Shown in pieces: positions 11,964-23,510 of a DNA stretch of 64,000 nt (position 1 is the first letter of the stretch; every line of letters starts with the position of its first letter). The translations under genes and the position numbers were made by a program. The notes under the pieces are model-generated. The model made no database searches, was not told the DNA's origin, and worked only from the letters and a program-made list of their open reading frames with translations. The stretch is from Rostrohypoxylon terebratum. Taxonomy: Eukaryota > Ascomycota > Sordariomycetes > Xylariales > Hypoxylaceae. The stretch covers positions 98,066 to 162,065 of the forward strand of contig MU385930.1 of assembly GCA_022497145.1 (NCBI GenBank), read 5' to 3'.

Positions 11964-13825
11964 TTAGGATTTGTCATCGACCACCCTTATCTTCTCGGAT
12001 GGGACGGAACCAGAAGCTTTTTCGGCCCCAACGTCATCATCCGGTATATGTGCTAAGATTGCGGCACCGTCTAAGTCCCAGATCGTATCCTTGAGTAAGG
12101 TCTCCTTCGCCGGTATAGCGAAGTTTAGAGCCGTGTACAGGAAAATCGAGGTAACGAACCCGAACAGCCAGTTGAAGGTATATAGGTTGGTCACGCCGTC
12201 GTTGATGTGGACGACGCTAGAGCCACTGATGCTTAGGCCTAGGCCTGGCAATAAGGGTGCGACGGGGACGAGGAAGGCTACAGCGGCGCGCCAGTTGCAG
12301 CCGCCGATATAGCGGTAGCGCCCGTCGGGATTGTACAAACTCGGGATGTCGATATGCTTCTTTTTGATGATCCAGTAGTCCGCCGCGATGATACCAGCCA
12401 TGGGCCCGAGGAAGACTGCGTAGCCGCCCATGAAGGCGAGGAACGTTTGCGCAGAGCTCAATATTTTCCACGGCACCAGTACCCAGCCTCCGATGACCGC
12501 AGCAATCATACAACCTCGCCTGATGTTGATCCAGCGAGGAAAAAGAACAGTCAAGTCATTGGCTGCCGAAATCGAGTTGGCCGTGATGTTCGTGCCGACC
12601 TATTTCACGGGGTTAGAACCATCTGGTAGCTCCACGTCTTCTTTTTGTCGATGTTCACATACCTGTGCAACGTACCAGGCGAGAGCGGCAAAGAAAGCAG
12701 CACATCGCCCGCCGGGACCATATTCGAGCCAGAGACCGAGAATGTCTAGGGGATTCCACAAGTAGTCACCACTGAATACCTTACTCGCCGACGTCGTCAC
12801 GATCCCAAGCACACCGCACAAGGTAAAGATAATGGGCATCGCCGGCAGCTGGACGTATTGGCCTTTGGCAGATCTCGCATACCTCGTGAAGTCCGGGATG
12901 TTTACACCTAATGTACTCCATGTTCCCGTCACGCTCGACATGCAGCTGAGCCATAACCACGCGTACTGAGGTCCGCTAACAGTCGCGTGAAGAGCAAAGA
13001 TGTCGCCGCCCCCTCCGGCTTTCTTGATAGACCATCCCATAATCGCGATAGCGGCGACAGGCGCCGCAGTCAGCTTGACCCAGAAGAGCGGCCGTAGCTT
13101 CGTAGGATGGATGAGCAGCAAGGGTAGCTGGATGATCCAGAACAAGAAATACGAGATCATCCCCTGCGTCGTTATGCCGGAGGACTCGGGCAAGTGGTTG
13201 GGTATGTCGTTGTACGAAGGCGCCCAGGCTCGCAACATGATCGTAACGCACTGAGCACCGTTTGCTCCCTAGATTGTATAGGTACTTTAGTCAGAAATCC
13301 TCGTAAGCGGAGATCTTCTCGGTCTTCTAATACCTGTACACCCAGCCAGAACATAGCTAGGATAGCTCGGCTAACAATGCAAAAGTACCTTAGGTAGTAC
13401 CCAAAGCTGCTAGTCGCGATGACGGAGAAGGGAACGTGGAGTTTTGCGCCGATAGCACCGTTCAGCACGAGAGCCACGGCGACACAGAAGTTACCGACGA
13501 CCATAATCGGAATCGCTTCTCGCCAACTTAGCCCGACGGAGAGGATAGCAGACGCTGTCTGCCATGTTGCTAGATTGATCGTGTCGGTAGCCCAGTAAGC
13601 TAGAATGCTCCATGTGTTCCAAGTCTGGTCTTCGACGGGCGTAGGGTCTGTTTGATTCGTGTGTTAGTGTTCGAGACCACCAATCGATCGGAACTGTGCG
13701 GTTATACCCATATCACGGTTCGTCCATACGTGCGCCGGCGCAAGCGCTCCCGTGGTCTTGGGGATTTCCCACGAGTGGAGGGAGGTGAACCTCCGCTTGA
13801 GATTGGTCGCTGACGGGCTCTTCAT
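11964..13825 (-). CDS. NCS1 permease (uracil/uridine/allantoin type)
   Basis: Proton symporter of the nucleobase-cation-symport-1 family (Fur-type). Exons on the minus strand are 13825-13708, 13647-13334, 13268-12663 and 12599-11964, giving 557 residues. The N-terminus carries AHVWTNRDMDPTPVEDQTW, the family entry motif. WATDTINLATWQTASAILSVGLSWREA follows in the first membrane segments. GVQGANGAQCVTIMLRAWAPSY, NIPDFTRYARSAKGQY and QVGTNITANSISAANDLTVLFPRWINIRRG are strong NCS1 hallmarks in order. About twelve membrane segments and a cytosolic acidic tail are visible. Family known; exact substrate (uracil, uridine, allantoin or thiamine-like) not decidable here. GATA factors usually control such genes, but no clear cluster of sites was seen. 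Confidence 0.9.
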
Positions 13826-15357
13826 GGTGAGAGGTGGCAGAGCTCGATTTGGCTCGTTTGGTTAAGATTGGATGTCAAGCAATGCCCTCTTGTCTTGACG
13901 AGAAAAAAGCATCAAGCCAGGACGTCATGAGAGGTAAGGCCATGGTGATACAACTCTGCATACGAAGGTACATAGGAATGCTTTATAGTAGATATGTTCC
14001 CGAGATTGGCTTCACGATAGAGAAGCAGCCCCAGGCCCTGATAACGAAAGCTGTAAGAAATGCAGGGGTCCAAGATAGAATCAGATTTGGACCTTGCCTT
14101 TCACCCCATGTTCTATGCAGTCGCGTCGGGTCGGAATCCAATGAGAAACGAGTTTCTTATCAACCTTCAGCGATATACACTATGCAGATCTAAGCCATGG
14201 CCGTCATGGTTAGATCGAGGATCAGGGCAAATTCTAGACAATCTGGAGAGAAGTTGATTGGCTCGTGTTCACCTTGGGTCTTCCTTCACCTATCTCTCCT
14301 TCAGCCCGTAATGTTGTAATGTTGTAATGTCGTAATGTCGTAATGTCGCCCTAGGAAATATAAATTCGATATCTTCCGAACGACATGACCCGTATTCTGG
14401 GAATTGATCGTTGCAGTGTACCTAGGTAGGTAGAAGACTTCAAGTTTTCACCATTCTTTTGCTTTTGTTCGGATAAGTGGTAAGCATGCAAGACGCCGAG
14501 ACATAGCAGAGTACATCAACGCGCGTTCGTGCATCTGGGCTTATGTGGCGTCGCGAAGGCTAGGTACCTACTAGTAGTATTAGTAGTAGTATTACCTATG
14601 GGAGGCTTTGGGAAGCTTTATCTTCGCGATGAAGGGTGCTTCGGAGAATGTCGACGAGGAGTACCTATACGGCCAGGTCCGAGGGGCAAATAAAGCATTG
14701 TCTCGACTCCCGACTCTCGACTAGCTTCGATTTGTGACCCTGCACTACTAACGCTATCTAGTACCTACTGATATGCAGTATACTAACGTGGTCTCTATCC
14801 CGAGTCATGATCCAGCCATCTTTTTAGCTAGGCTGATAAGTCGGAATCGTGTCTCGAAGCACAGACCTAACCTGGCTGAATCATCGTGAATGAGCCACTA
14901 ATTTCGGACCAGACACCCTTAATCTAAGACAACCTACTCCTAGACAGCCATACTATCATAGTATGTATTTCAGCAGGTTTCTCTCAGAAAGGTCTGTAGG
15001 ATTGTGGGAATAAAAGATGTTGTTTTTCTTAAGATTTAAGCTTTGAATCTAAAACCAGCAAATCCCCTCTTAAGCACGTTATTACATAATACACCCTTCA
15101 GGTCTCTCATATCTCCATCGGAGTAGATCCAGCCGAGCAGGTTGACATTCGTATTGTACCTACTACTATTAGTGCCTACCTACAATGTACATACAACATA
15201 TAGATGTACACACCTAGTGATATCAATCATCGCTGATGGGGGGATATAAAAAAGGAAGGCACTACGGGTACCCTAATGTATAGTAAAACTTTCAACTGAA
15301 AAGTGGTTTCAGAGCTTTTCTCTTCAAATACAACATCGCTTTATCTTCTAATGGTTT
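13826..15357. other. Spacer upstream of the NCS1 permease, 3' of the transaldolase-like gene
   Basis: 1.5 kb without a supported gene. It contains a five-copy 8-base tandem repeat (14308-14347), a short TAGTAG run near 14575, and dispersed TAGGTA motifs. Confidence 0.6.
14308..14347 (+). repeat. 8-base tandem repeat GTAATGTY, five copies
   Basis: Two copies of GTAATGTT followed by three of GTAATGTC, in register. Confidence 0.9.
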
Positions 15358-16658
15358 CTATCGCTCAACTAGAGCTTCTAGTGCATCTTGTTTGTCGCAG
15401 AAGATGTTGATGGCCTGAATGATTTTACCTTCCGACTTGCCATCCTGGCTCCGCGTAAAAGCCAAGCGCCAGGCACTCTCGTCGTCTACTATGCCTCCAT
15501 AATCACCAAACGCGTCCTGTTTTCCTGCTTTCAGAACACTCCCGACGTCTCCCTCCCAAGAATCCGCTGGCGTCTTCGCCAACTCTGTCAACAGGTGCGG
15601 AGCCACTGTGATATGGTGGACGCCAGCCAATTTCATGACCTCTTGGATAGACGTCAAACTCGCCGGCAACACCTGGGTCTTGCTCCCAATCTTCTCATAA
15701 TATCGCTGAGCCGCGCCGCAAAAGTCGAATGCCTTATGCTGATCAACGTAACTAAATGCGCATACGCGTACGGATCAGCGACCTATTCTAGACAGTCTCG
15801 TTCAGTTCCCGGTAGGTAATAATGAGACGTACCCTTCATCAAAATGCACTCGCAGCTCGTTGATGTATGGTGCGATATAGGTGCATCCCACGTGAGCTGC
15901 TAGAGAGGCCTGCTCAAGGCAGAACATGGTCGTCGCCAACGTCGCGATACCTTGACTCTCTAGTTCGCGACACGCTTGCATGCCTTCCCACGTCGACGGT
16001 ATTTTGATGCAGACCCTACGAGAATCGTACTCCGGGGCGAGGTCTTTAAATATAGCAACGATCCCTGGATCGAGTCTCTTCATTAGCTATCCATAAACCA
16101 GAGTTACCGCCGCGAGAATAGGTACGAGGTACACATACGTTTCCCGTTATCGACGGTCTTTTGCTTGTCGTAAGAGTATTTCGGGTTCGTCTGGATATGG
16201 GAGTATCCCGTCAAGTAAGGCACTATTCGGAGAGCCAGCTTGACCATCATAGCCTCTGCTGCTAGCTCTGCGACGGACACATTCGCAAATGCTGAGCTCT
16301 TTGATGATGCATAGTCGATCGCGTCTTGGATCAGCTGTGCGTGCACCGGCTTTCCATCTTCGCCCAGACGTATCAATTCATGATACGCGATAGCCTTGTA
16401 CGCATTCAGCACATTTTCTCACGGCAGAGCACCTACTTGGTACCTAGGACTTAGGTGAATTGACCCTACCTGATTCGAAGTGCAGTCTACGAAGGGACTG
16501 AGTTGCTTGGGGACTGTGCCATACAGTCAGCTACTACTTTTTCCTACAATTGGCTTCAAGTAAAAAATAATCATACCTTCGACATCGAACGTGTCGCAGT
16601 CTACCGCAGTTTGCGATCGCAGCACATCGAGAAGACTCTTCTCTGGATTGGAACCCAT
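15358..16658 (-). CDS. Transaldolase-family enzyme with altered active site
   Basis: Class I aldolase-fold protein of the transaldolase family. Exons on the minus strand are 16658-16577, 16513-16470, 16394-16139, 16064-15833 and 15751-15358, giving 335 residues, normal for the family. The 44-base second exon encodes FVDCTSNQ. Compared by memory with E. coli TalB and yeast Tal1, the Schiff-base Lys (K148 in CIKIPSTWEG), the Asp near D22, Asn N41 and Thr T172 are kept. The TalB Glu96 position is Q110, Ser176 is A192, Phe178 is Y194, Arg181 is E197 and Arg228 is T238. It therefore probably does not work as an ordinary pentose-phosphate transaldolase. The 3' splice of intron 3 at 16065 was chosen because it alone restores NGKRIVAIF in frame. 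Confidence 0.88.
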
Positions 16659-18470
16659 TCTACCAAAAGGGGTGTGTATTCCCTACTACGGGCTAAATCG
16701 TAAAAATGAGGTATGGCTGATAACGTCTTGGAAGTCGGGATTGCAGTATCGTCGATGCCAGGTCCGCCAGGTCTGCCGACTAGGTACCTAATCATCCCAC
16801 GATAAAATGGGACGGTACTCGGAGGATAAGGGTGCTCCCCCGCTACATCTCTGGCCATTCTAGCCATTCTACGTCTTCATACTACGTGACCTCGGTTGAC
16901 GAACTCCGGGATAAGTCTATACTTGCATATGAAGCCAGCGATCTCGGATGAAGTGGGGGAGGCTACTACGGGAATAGCATCCCAGACTCGCAAATAATAT
17001 TGGACCACGAGAAATGGGTTCGTAAAAGATATATCCAGATTTCAAAGAGCATCCCGCTTTTCACATCAAACTGGAGATTCGTGTTGGAGCTTACTTCGGC
17101 GCTAGGTACAGCGAAGCCCACTTCAAGCACTTCAAGAGCAACAAGCATTTAACTCGTTTCGTCTCTGTTTATACTTACCTAGTACCCATAAGAATTTTTA
17201 TCTACCTAGTAGATTCTAGGTCGACCAGTAGGCTCGTACTAGGTACTAGAGACTAGGTACCTACTAGTCAGGTAAGTGAATCCACACCACCGGCATTACA
17301 TTATCAGTATTTACTACGGTATACCAGATAGTAGATAGAGCCCTGGAGGTATTGAGGTTCTAAGACGTAGCTCAACCTTCGCTATTAGCTTGGGCAATAT
17401 CGAGTCAATCGTTCACCACGTTCTACCAACACCAACACACAACGAAGACGACAACTATCTGCATGTTAGGTGCGATACAGAACGTCAAATAATTTACGAC
17501 TCAGATAGATGGATCCCTTCCTAGCGCCAGTTAAAAACCACCGTACGTTATGGAATGTTCGGTGCAGTGGAATGTGACTCGTCCCAAATGCATCCATGGA
17601 TCCGCGACGGCAACAGGATGGTAGGTATGTACCAATATCCGCGATGTGCAACCTGACAGATGTCAGTGGAGGAAAAGGCAGGTTGCGATGAATGAAGTAC
17701 AGGCTCGGTTCTTGAAATTCCTGACTGAATTCTGTCAATTTAGGTATTTGGCCGTGGTAAAATTACCTACTACCTACCCACCCTACCTAGGCAACTAGAA
17801 GGTGTATTCAACTTTTTCGCACATCCAGGATACGAAGATATATATCTTGGCCAAAACGTTCTTCTCTGGAGAACGTCATATGTTCAAAAAAATAAAAAAT
17901 AAAAAAAATGACTACCCAATTACCTATTCGCTGCGACTCAGAGCTGTTAACGTATCTCTGCCGCAAATATATCCGGAAACGGTCACTCACATCGAAAATC
18001 TGGCTACAGGCATGCTTGAAAGACTGCACACGTTTCAAACCGAATATGGCTAAAACTAATTCCCAGGGTTCTTTTCCTTTGTCTTCGCATTCGGGGGGGA
18101 AACCGGTATAATGGCCCAGAAAAGTCAAGACAAAATGCATTCATCTTTAGCTCCTACTTCTCTCGCCGCATTGAATAATAGGAATGCTATTAAGACGCAC
18201 AGAGAAGCTAAATTGGCTTTCTGATATCTCACCTGTAAAAGCTTCGCCTTTGTTCTCTGTAGGCAACGTCTTCACCGCTTCGCTTCCTTCTCCCTCAGTT
18301 CTCGTATTCTATCACACTCCGCTGTAGGATATCATTTCTCGGACGTGACGAGTTAGCTGGCAGTCGAATGTTCCTATTAGAGGTCGGGTACTGATATTTC
18401 ACCAGCTACGTCACCTGTGCGGTAAACAGAATTATTATTCTGGAAAGGAAGAATATAAGCCCTCGTCGTC
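16659..18470. other. Divergent spacer; no gene seen
   Basis: 1.8 kb between the transaldolase-like gene and the orphan zinc-finger gene. Rich in ACTAGGTACCTA-type motifs, densest at 17190-17280 and 17765-17795. Short open frames at 17466-17738 and 17802-18140 have no family signature or splice logic. Confidence 0.6.
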
Positions 18471-21400
18471 ATGAACTCTTCCGGTCTACCTAACGTACCA
18501 ACAGAAGTGAAGAAAACCATCTTCGGACCGCCATTACGACCTGGGGAAGTTCTGCCGCCCCCGAAAAGGTGGCTGAAGGACCCAGCACCAGAAGACCTCG
18601 CTGCCTTGGCCTCAAAGGTACCGTTTGTGGATAGGGCAGATCCTACTGTTCACGAGAATCACCTAGATTTCCAAAACCAGTTACAGTACTTCTCATTTCT
18701 GCTTGCGTCTACCGGTCTCACCCTTCAGGAAATTCTCGAGAGAACATTTGAACCCCACGAGATCCGGCTCCTAGAAGCAGTAAGACTCCCGTCATTACTA
18801 GTCGATCTACAAAAGGAGAACATCATTCGCTACAGTCGAATTGTGCGAGCGCGTTTCCCAACGCAAAAACAATCGCTAGCGCTAAAGCTTACCCTTCTCT
18901 GGTTCGGATTACCTGTCGCCCCGATTAAGCCCGGTATTCACGAGGTGGAGGAGAGGGACATCGACTTTGGGCACGACAGCATACGAATAAAGCTCGATCC
19001 CCTCGCATTCCTAGACTCTTACTCCGAAAGAAAATACGGCGAATCCGATGACTTTAGAGATTGTAAGTAGAGAGACTTTTTGGTACTAGATGCATTAGCA
19101 CTTCGATCTAACAACAGTTTTTCAGCTGAAACTATGTCACATTTCCCCCAACTCAACGCAACACAAGAATTCCCGTCCATGGGACTCCGCGGCGGTGCCG
19201 ACCCCACTAGTAGAGTGTGGGAAATCGATGATGATGATGAACCGGCGCCTGATCCGCAAAGACAGGAAATCCGAGTCTTCGGATATCAAGGATCAGTATT
19301 GGCTGACCCAAACAAGAATTTATACCCGGCATTCGTCGAGGCCGTAGATCTGCTCTTGGCAAGAACAGACAGAGCCAACTATAGAATCTGTTTAGAAATT
19401 TGGGATCATACAAGTTACGATGACGTCTCTCGCGTTGAAACGACCGCAGACACGGTCGATCACGGCAGCGGGCAACAAGCTGGGAATGATACCCTACACG
19501 CGACGCTCTTACGCTATTTTGTCAATGACACGTCGGGGAGAAGATATGGCTGCTTCGTATACTTCGATAGGGAGGAGCCCCCCAGCGTTTCTCTGCCATC
19601 ATATCTACATGAAAGATATCTAGTTCGCGTGTGGGATGCTGGCAACCAAGCACTAGCATACATGAAGGTGCCTAGAATCATCCAACCAACCCACAAACCG
19701 AACCAGTTTTACTCCGAATACGTGCACGCAATGCGGGTTATTTTCTCGAAGATCCCTCACAGCTATCTTCAGTTCACCACAGGAGGACAGATCACGTACG
19801 GGCTATTCGACCCGCCCCCTGAGGTCTGGAATCAGGTGATGAACGAACAATCTCAGAACGGCGCGCTACCTGTTCTACAATTTACTGTGACTCGTGTACC
19901 AGATAACCAGGTTGTCGTGTGGGTGCCGGGCGTCTACACTTACGATAACCAATTTTCGCCTCATTCGGGGTCGACAGGTAAAGTCTCGGGTATGATTCAC
20001 AGAGATTACCTCAAACTGACCGGGACGGAGACCGACCGCCGTGGAATCCAATACATATATAACACTGTCGAAGCAGCTAACGAGTCGACGACGAAGTCAC
20101 CAGAATTTTGCGGCCTCGAGATCTGGCTTTCAGGACAAAAGTTCCTGGATCTTCGGAGTAAACCCCACTTAGTATCTTGTGATAATAATGGGATCTCGGT
20201 GCATGGGCTCCTTGATTGGCGTGATACGTTGAATAGATTCTCGATTATGAGGTATAACAGCGAGGGTATCACGAAGATGAGCATGGTGGTCCGTCCCATC
20301 TTCCAACAGTATAGGTTCCATGCCAGCAACTCCCCAAATCTTGTGTTTCCGACGCCAACACTTACCGAAGAGTATTCTCTGGACAAGTTCAAGAAGGCGG
20401 TCAAAACAAACCTCTTCCCCGATTATTCAGCTACTCAAACCGATCATGTCTTGCACTTGACCCAGACGACTTGGGGGTTGAACACGACAGACTTTGTCAT
20501 CAGGTCTGACACGGACGATAATGGGTGGAAGTGGATCTTAAGACGGCTCACCGAGCCGGATGTCACGGTGTCCCTTGAACGTTGGACTAACGACTGGGGT
20601 AAGTATCCGAACAACTCCTCGAACGACGAGCCAGCTAGCTAACTTTGAGAACGAAAGCCGTGGAAGAGAAAACCGTGTGGGGGCCACGTTATGACAAGCT
20701 TGATGTTACTGAAATTTCGTCTCGAGTTGAAGCACCGTGGATAGATAAGCCGTTCAGCAATGTCGTGGATAAGATCTTCAAGAGCTCAACCAATGATCTC
20801 GACGGCGTCAACAGAGCCCGAATGGTGCGGGAAAAGCTTTTTTGGAATACCCCGAGCATCTTCACCAACCCAGCTCAACCTGTATACCCGACTCACGCCC
20901 CCCTTCTCGAAAGTATCATCAGAACCGGACCTTTCGTACCGGGTTACACCATCGCGATGCGGACTCCTAGCGAGATGGCGAGGCTCCAGAGAGAAGTCCA
21001 CACGCTACGGGGAAATCTGCTGGACAGGATTAGAGAGTGTCCCTTCAACGAATGCCAGAGGTATTTCCCATTCCGGGACCGCGAGGGTCTCTCTAGACAC
21101 ATAACGGAAGATCATTCGATTTTGAAGTGCTTCTTGTGCAACGAGAAGAGCACTCTACTCCCGTACTACGATCAGAATTCTCTCAGACGACACTTTATCG
21201 AGGTGCATAGGCAGGATATTTCGGATGCCTTGAATCACGGTGGATCTGCGGATGATGATGGCGGATCTTCGGATTCCGGTGGTCAACCTGTTCGTCCCAA
21301 ACCCCTAGGGCCCGACCCTGTAGGATCTGAACCTATGACTCCTCAAACGCCACGGCCCCCTCCCAGGGAGATGGAATGGGAAGAATCTCAAGGGGAAGAA

Positions 21401-22799
21401 TATCACGGGGATCTCAGTGATTCTCCCCATGCTCGCCGACCCTCGCCAGCTTGGAAAGAAGCAACATCACAAGATCCAATTCCGCCCCGCCGGGAACCTT
21501 CTCCTGAATGGGACTTGCTCCTCGAGAAGTCGCTCTCGGAGCCTTTCACGTTCCAACCCGATCCGGATTGGAGATGTTCGCGATGTTTCCGAGCAGCAGG
21601 CCGTAACTTCTACCAAGCTGAGGTAAGTTTGTTTATCACGTAGAAAGACGCTTTTTTTTCTCGATTATTTTTTTATTTTTTTATTTTTATTTTTTATTTT
21701 TTTTATTTTTTTTTTGGAAACTAACGAGTTGCGATCAAATTAGATGCATATGGACTCCAACGGATCTTGTAGGATTCGTCGTGGCCTAGGCACTGCGAGC
21801 ATCAGCCGGTTGCCCAACCGCAGTGGTTGGATCTTGCCGAGCGAAGGCGTCGACTTCGCCCAGGCATTTTCCGATTTTGTGACCAAGTATCCAGCCTACA
21901 GGCACACAATGTTCCCAGTTCGCGACTCGGAAGTGGAGAGGGTCTACCGGGGCGATAATAATCTGCATCGGTTGGTCGGTAGTATCAAAGACGACCCGAA
22001 TATGCACTTTAACTCGGCACCCACTCGCAGTCTAGAACTACCGTGGCCGCCATATGAAGGTACCGTTATACCGCTACACGAGACTTCACCCGCCAATCCT
22101 GTAGGCTCACCGACGCCAGAGCCCGACAAGTTGAATTTCCGTCGTCCTCCGGAACCGGCCGATCCTTCAGCGGGGAAGCTCGTGGGGATGGTTTTCGATG
22201 GTAACAAACCGCCACTAACAGATTATGGCTCGACGTCTACCACGACCGACATCACACCACCAACACCATCAACGCCACCAGACAACAGGACCCCGGCACT
22301 TACTTTGGAAGAGGCTATCAGCTTGTCGTCGACCGATGACGAGCCCCAGCCCGTAGTCCCGCCGTCCGCGGCGCTCTTGCAATTCCCGACCGGCTCCAGC
22401 CTCTCCGATACCCACCCGGCGGACGCAAGCAACGAAGACCTTCCCGAAATGGTAGACTACCCACCGCTCCCATCCGCCACCGCTCCCCCGAGCGCCAGAA
22501 CACCCTCCGGTCCCGCGCCCGACCTGGAAGCTCTCCAAGCCTCCGAACTCCCCCCCAGGGAAGAAGAGCCCGAAACGGGCCCTCGACCTAAGCGCAGACG
22601 GGCGGCGGCGCAGAAGGACCCGACGTTCACGCAGAGCGCCCTCGACGAGGAGGAGACCGTGTCGGAGGAATTCTCCGAGGCCGGCGCCGTGCCGGACCCA
22701 GTCGGTAACCTAGACCCCAACGCGCCGCGCACGCCCAGGAGGAGACCTAGGAGGTCGGGCCGCAAGCCGAAGCCGCGTGGTGGTGGGATAAGACGATGA
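18471..22799 (+). CDS. Large orphan protein with two C2H2 zinc fingers
   Basis: Not recognised as any named family. Four exons, 18471-19062, 19126-20598, 20658-21622 and 21744-22799, join in frame to 1361 residues; each intron has a GTAAG donor. Residues 1-200 are mainly alpha-helical in character. GLRGGAD at 217-223 precedes an acidic linker (IDDDDEP). Residues 230-690 look globular, with YRICLEIWDHTSYDD and LQFTVTRVPDNQVVVWVPGVYTYD. A helical MARLQREVHTLRGNLLDRI leads to finger 1 (C816, C821, H836, H841) and finger 2 (C846, C849, H867, H872). A Cys pair (C995, C998) lies at the exon 3 end. Pro/Ser/acidic disorder then ends in a basic RRRPRRSGRKPKPRGGG tail, a likely nuclear signal. A nuclear DNA- or RNA-binding role is inferred only. 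Confidence 0.8.
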
Positions 22800-23510
22800 A
22801 CTTCGAGATAGGGTTCGGTCTTTGCACCAACCTAGTTTGTATTTCCTTTTGCGTTTCTTGGTGCATAGAGGGCGGCACTATGCCAATGTTTCTAGATAGC
22901 TACTAGGTACTAAATTCTTTCGCTCAGTTTTGTTGTTCATCTTGGGTGAAAACGGACGGTGTTCTCACCTGAACGTCGTGTTTCTAGTTATGTTCCACCA
23001 GACGTTTCCAACTTGGAAGTCTTAGGTCCCATAGATCTCCACCAACCTTTTTGGCGAAGATGGTAGGTATCAAGCAATTATCACATTTTGACATACACAC
23101 GGATTCCAAGTCAGCATTTCACTGTAGACACCAGAGTTGAGTGGATAAGCGGCGGAAAACAGGACGCCTTGTGTTTCAATTCATCGCTCCATGCTATCAA
23201 TGTCGTGCGTGTAAAATAGTACGAACTGACCTGGCAAAAACTGCAGCGTTGTGTCAGTTGTCCGACTCCGAAATGGTATCATAGTCTAAGAAAATCATGA
23301 CAACCGGAAAGTCCTTTGCTTTTCCCACTGCCCTTACGTTTCTGCCTGTCTAGTTCCGAGGAGGAAAAAGAACCCGAAAACCAGAGGGCTCCATGTTATT
23401 TACTGCTTTGTAAAACTGCTTGTAGCAGATACTTTCCTACTCTTCGGCCGTCTCGTAGCCCTATGTACCTCTATACTCAACATGGCTTCCTTAGTGGCCA
23501 AGGTCATCGA
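22800..23510. other. Convergent 3' spacer
   Basis: 711 bases between the orphan gene and CET1 stop codons. Nothing recognised apart from 3' untranslated sequence. Confidence 0.6.

Noticed and set aside
13834..14193. 119-residue plus-strand open frame
   Set aside because: It lies in the NCS1 permease promoter and has no domain or homologue I can recognise.
9327..16658. Possible secondary-metabolite or catabolic cluster (exporter, permease, aldolase-like enzyme)
   Set aside because: No backbone synthase, no pathway regulator and no shared promoter motif; spacing is ordinary for this genome.
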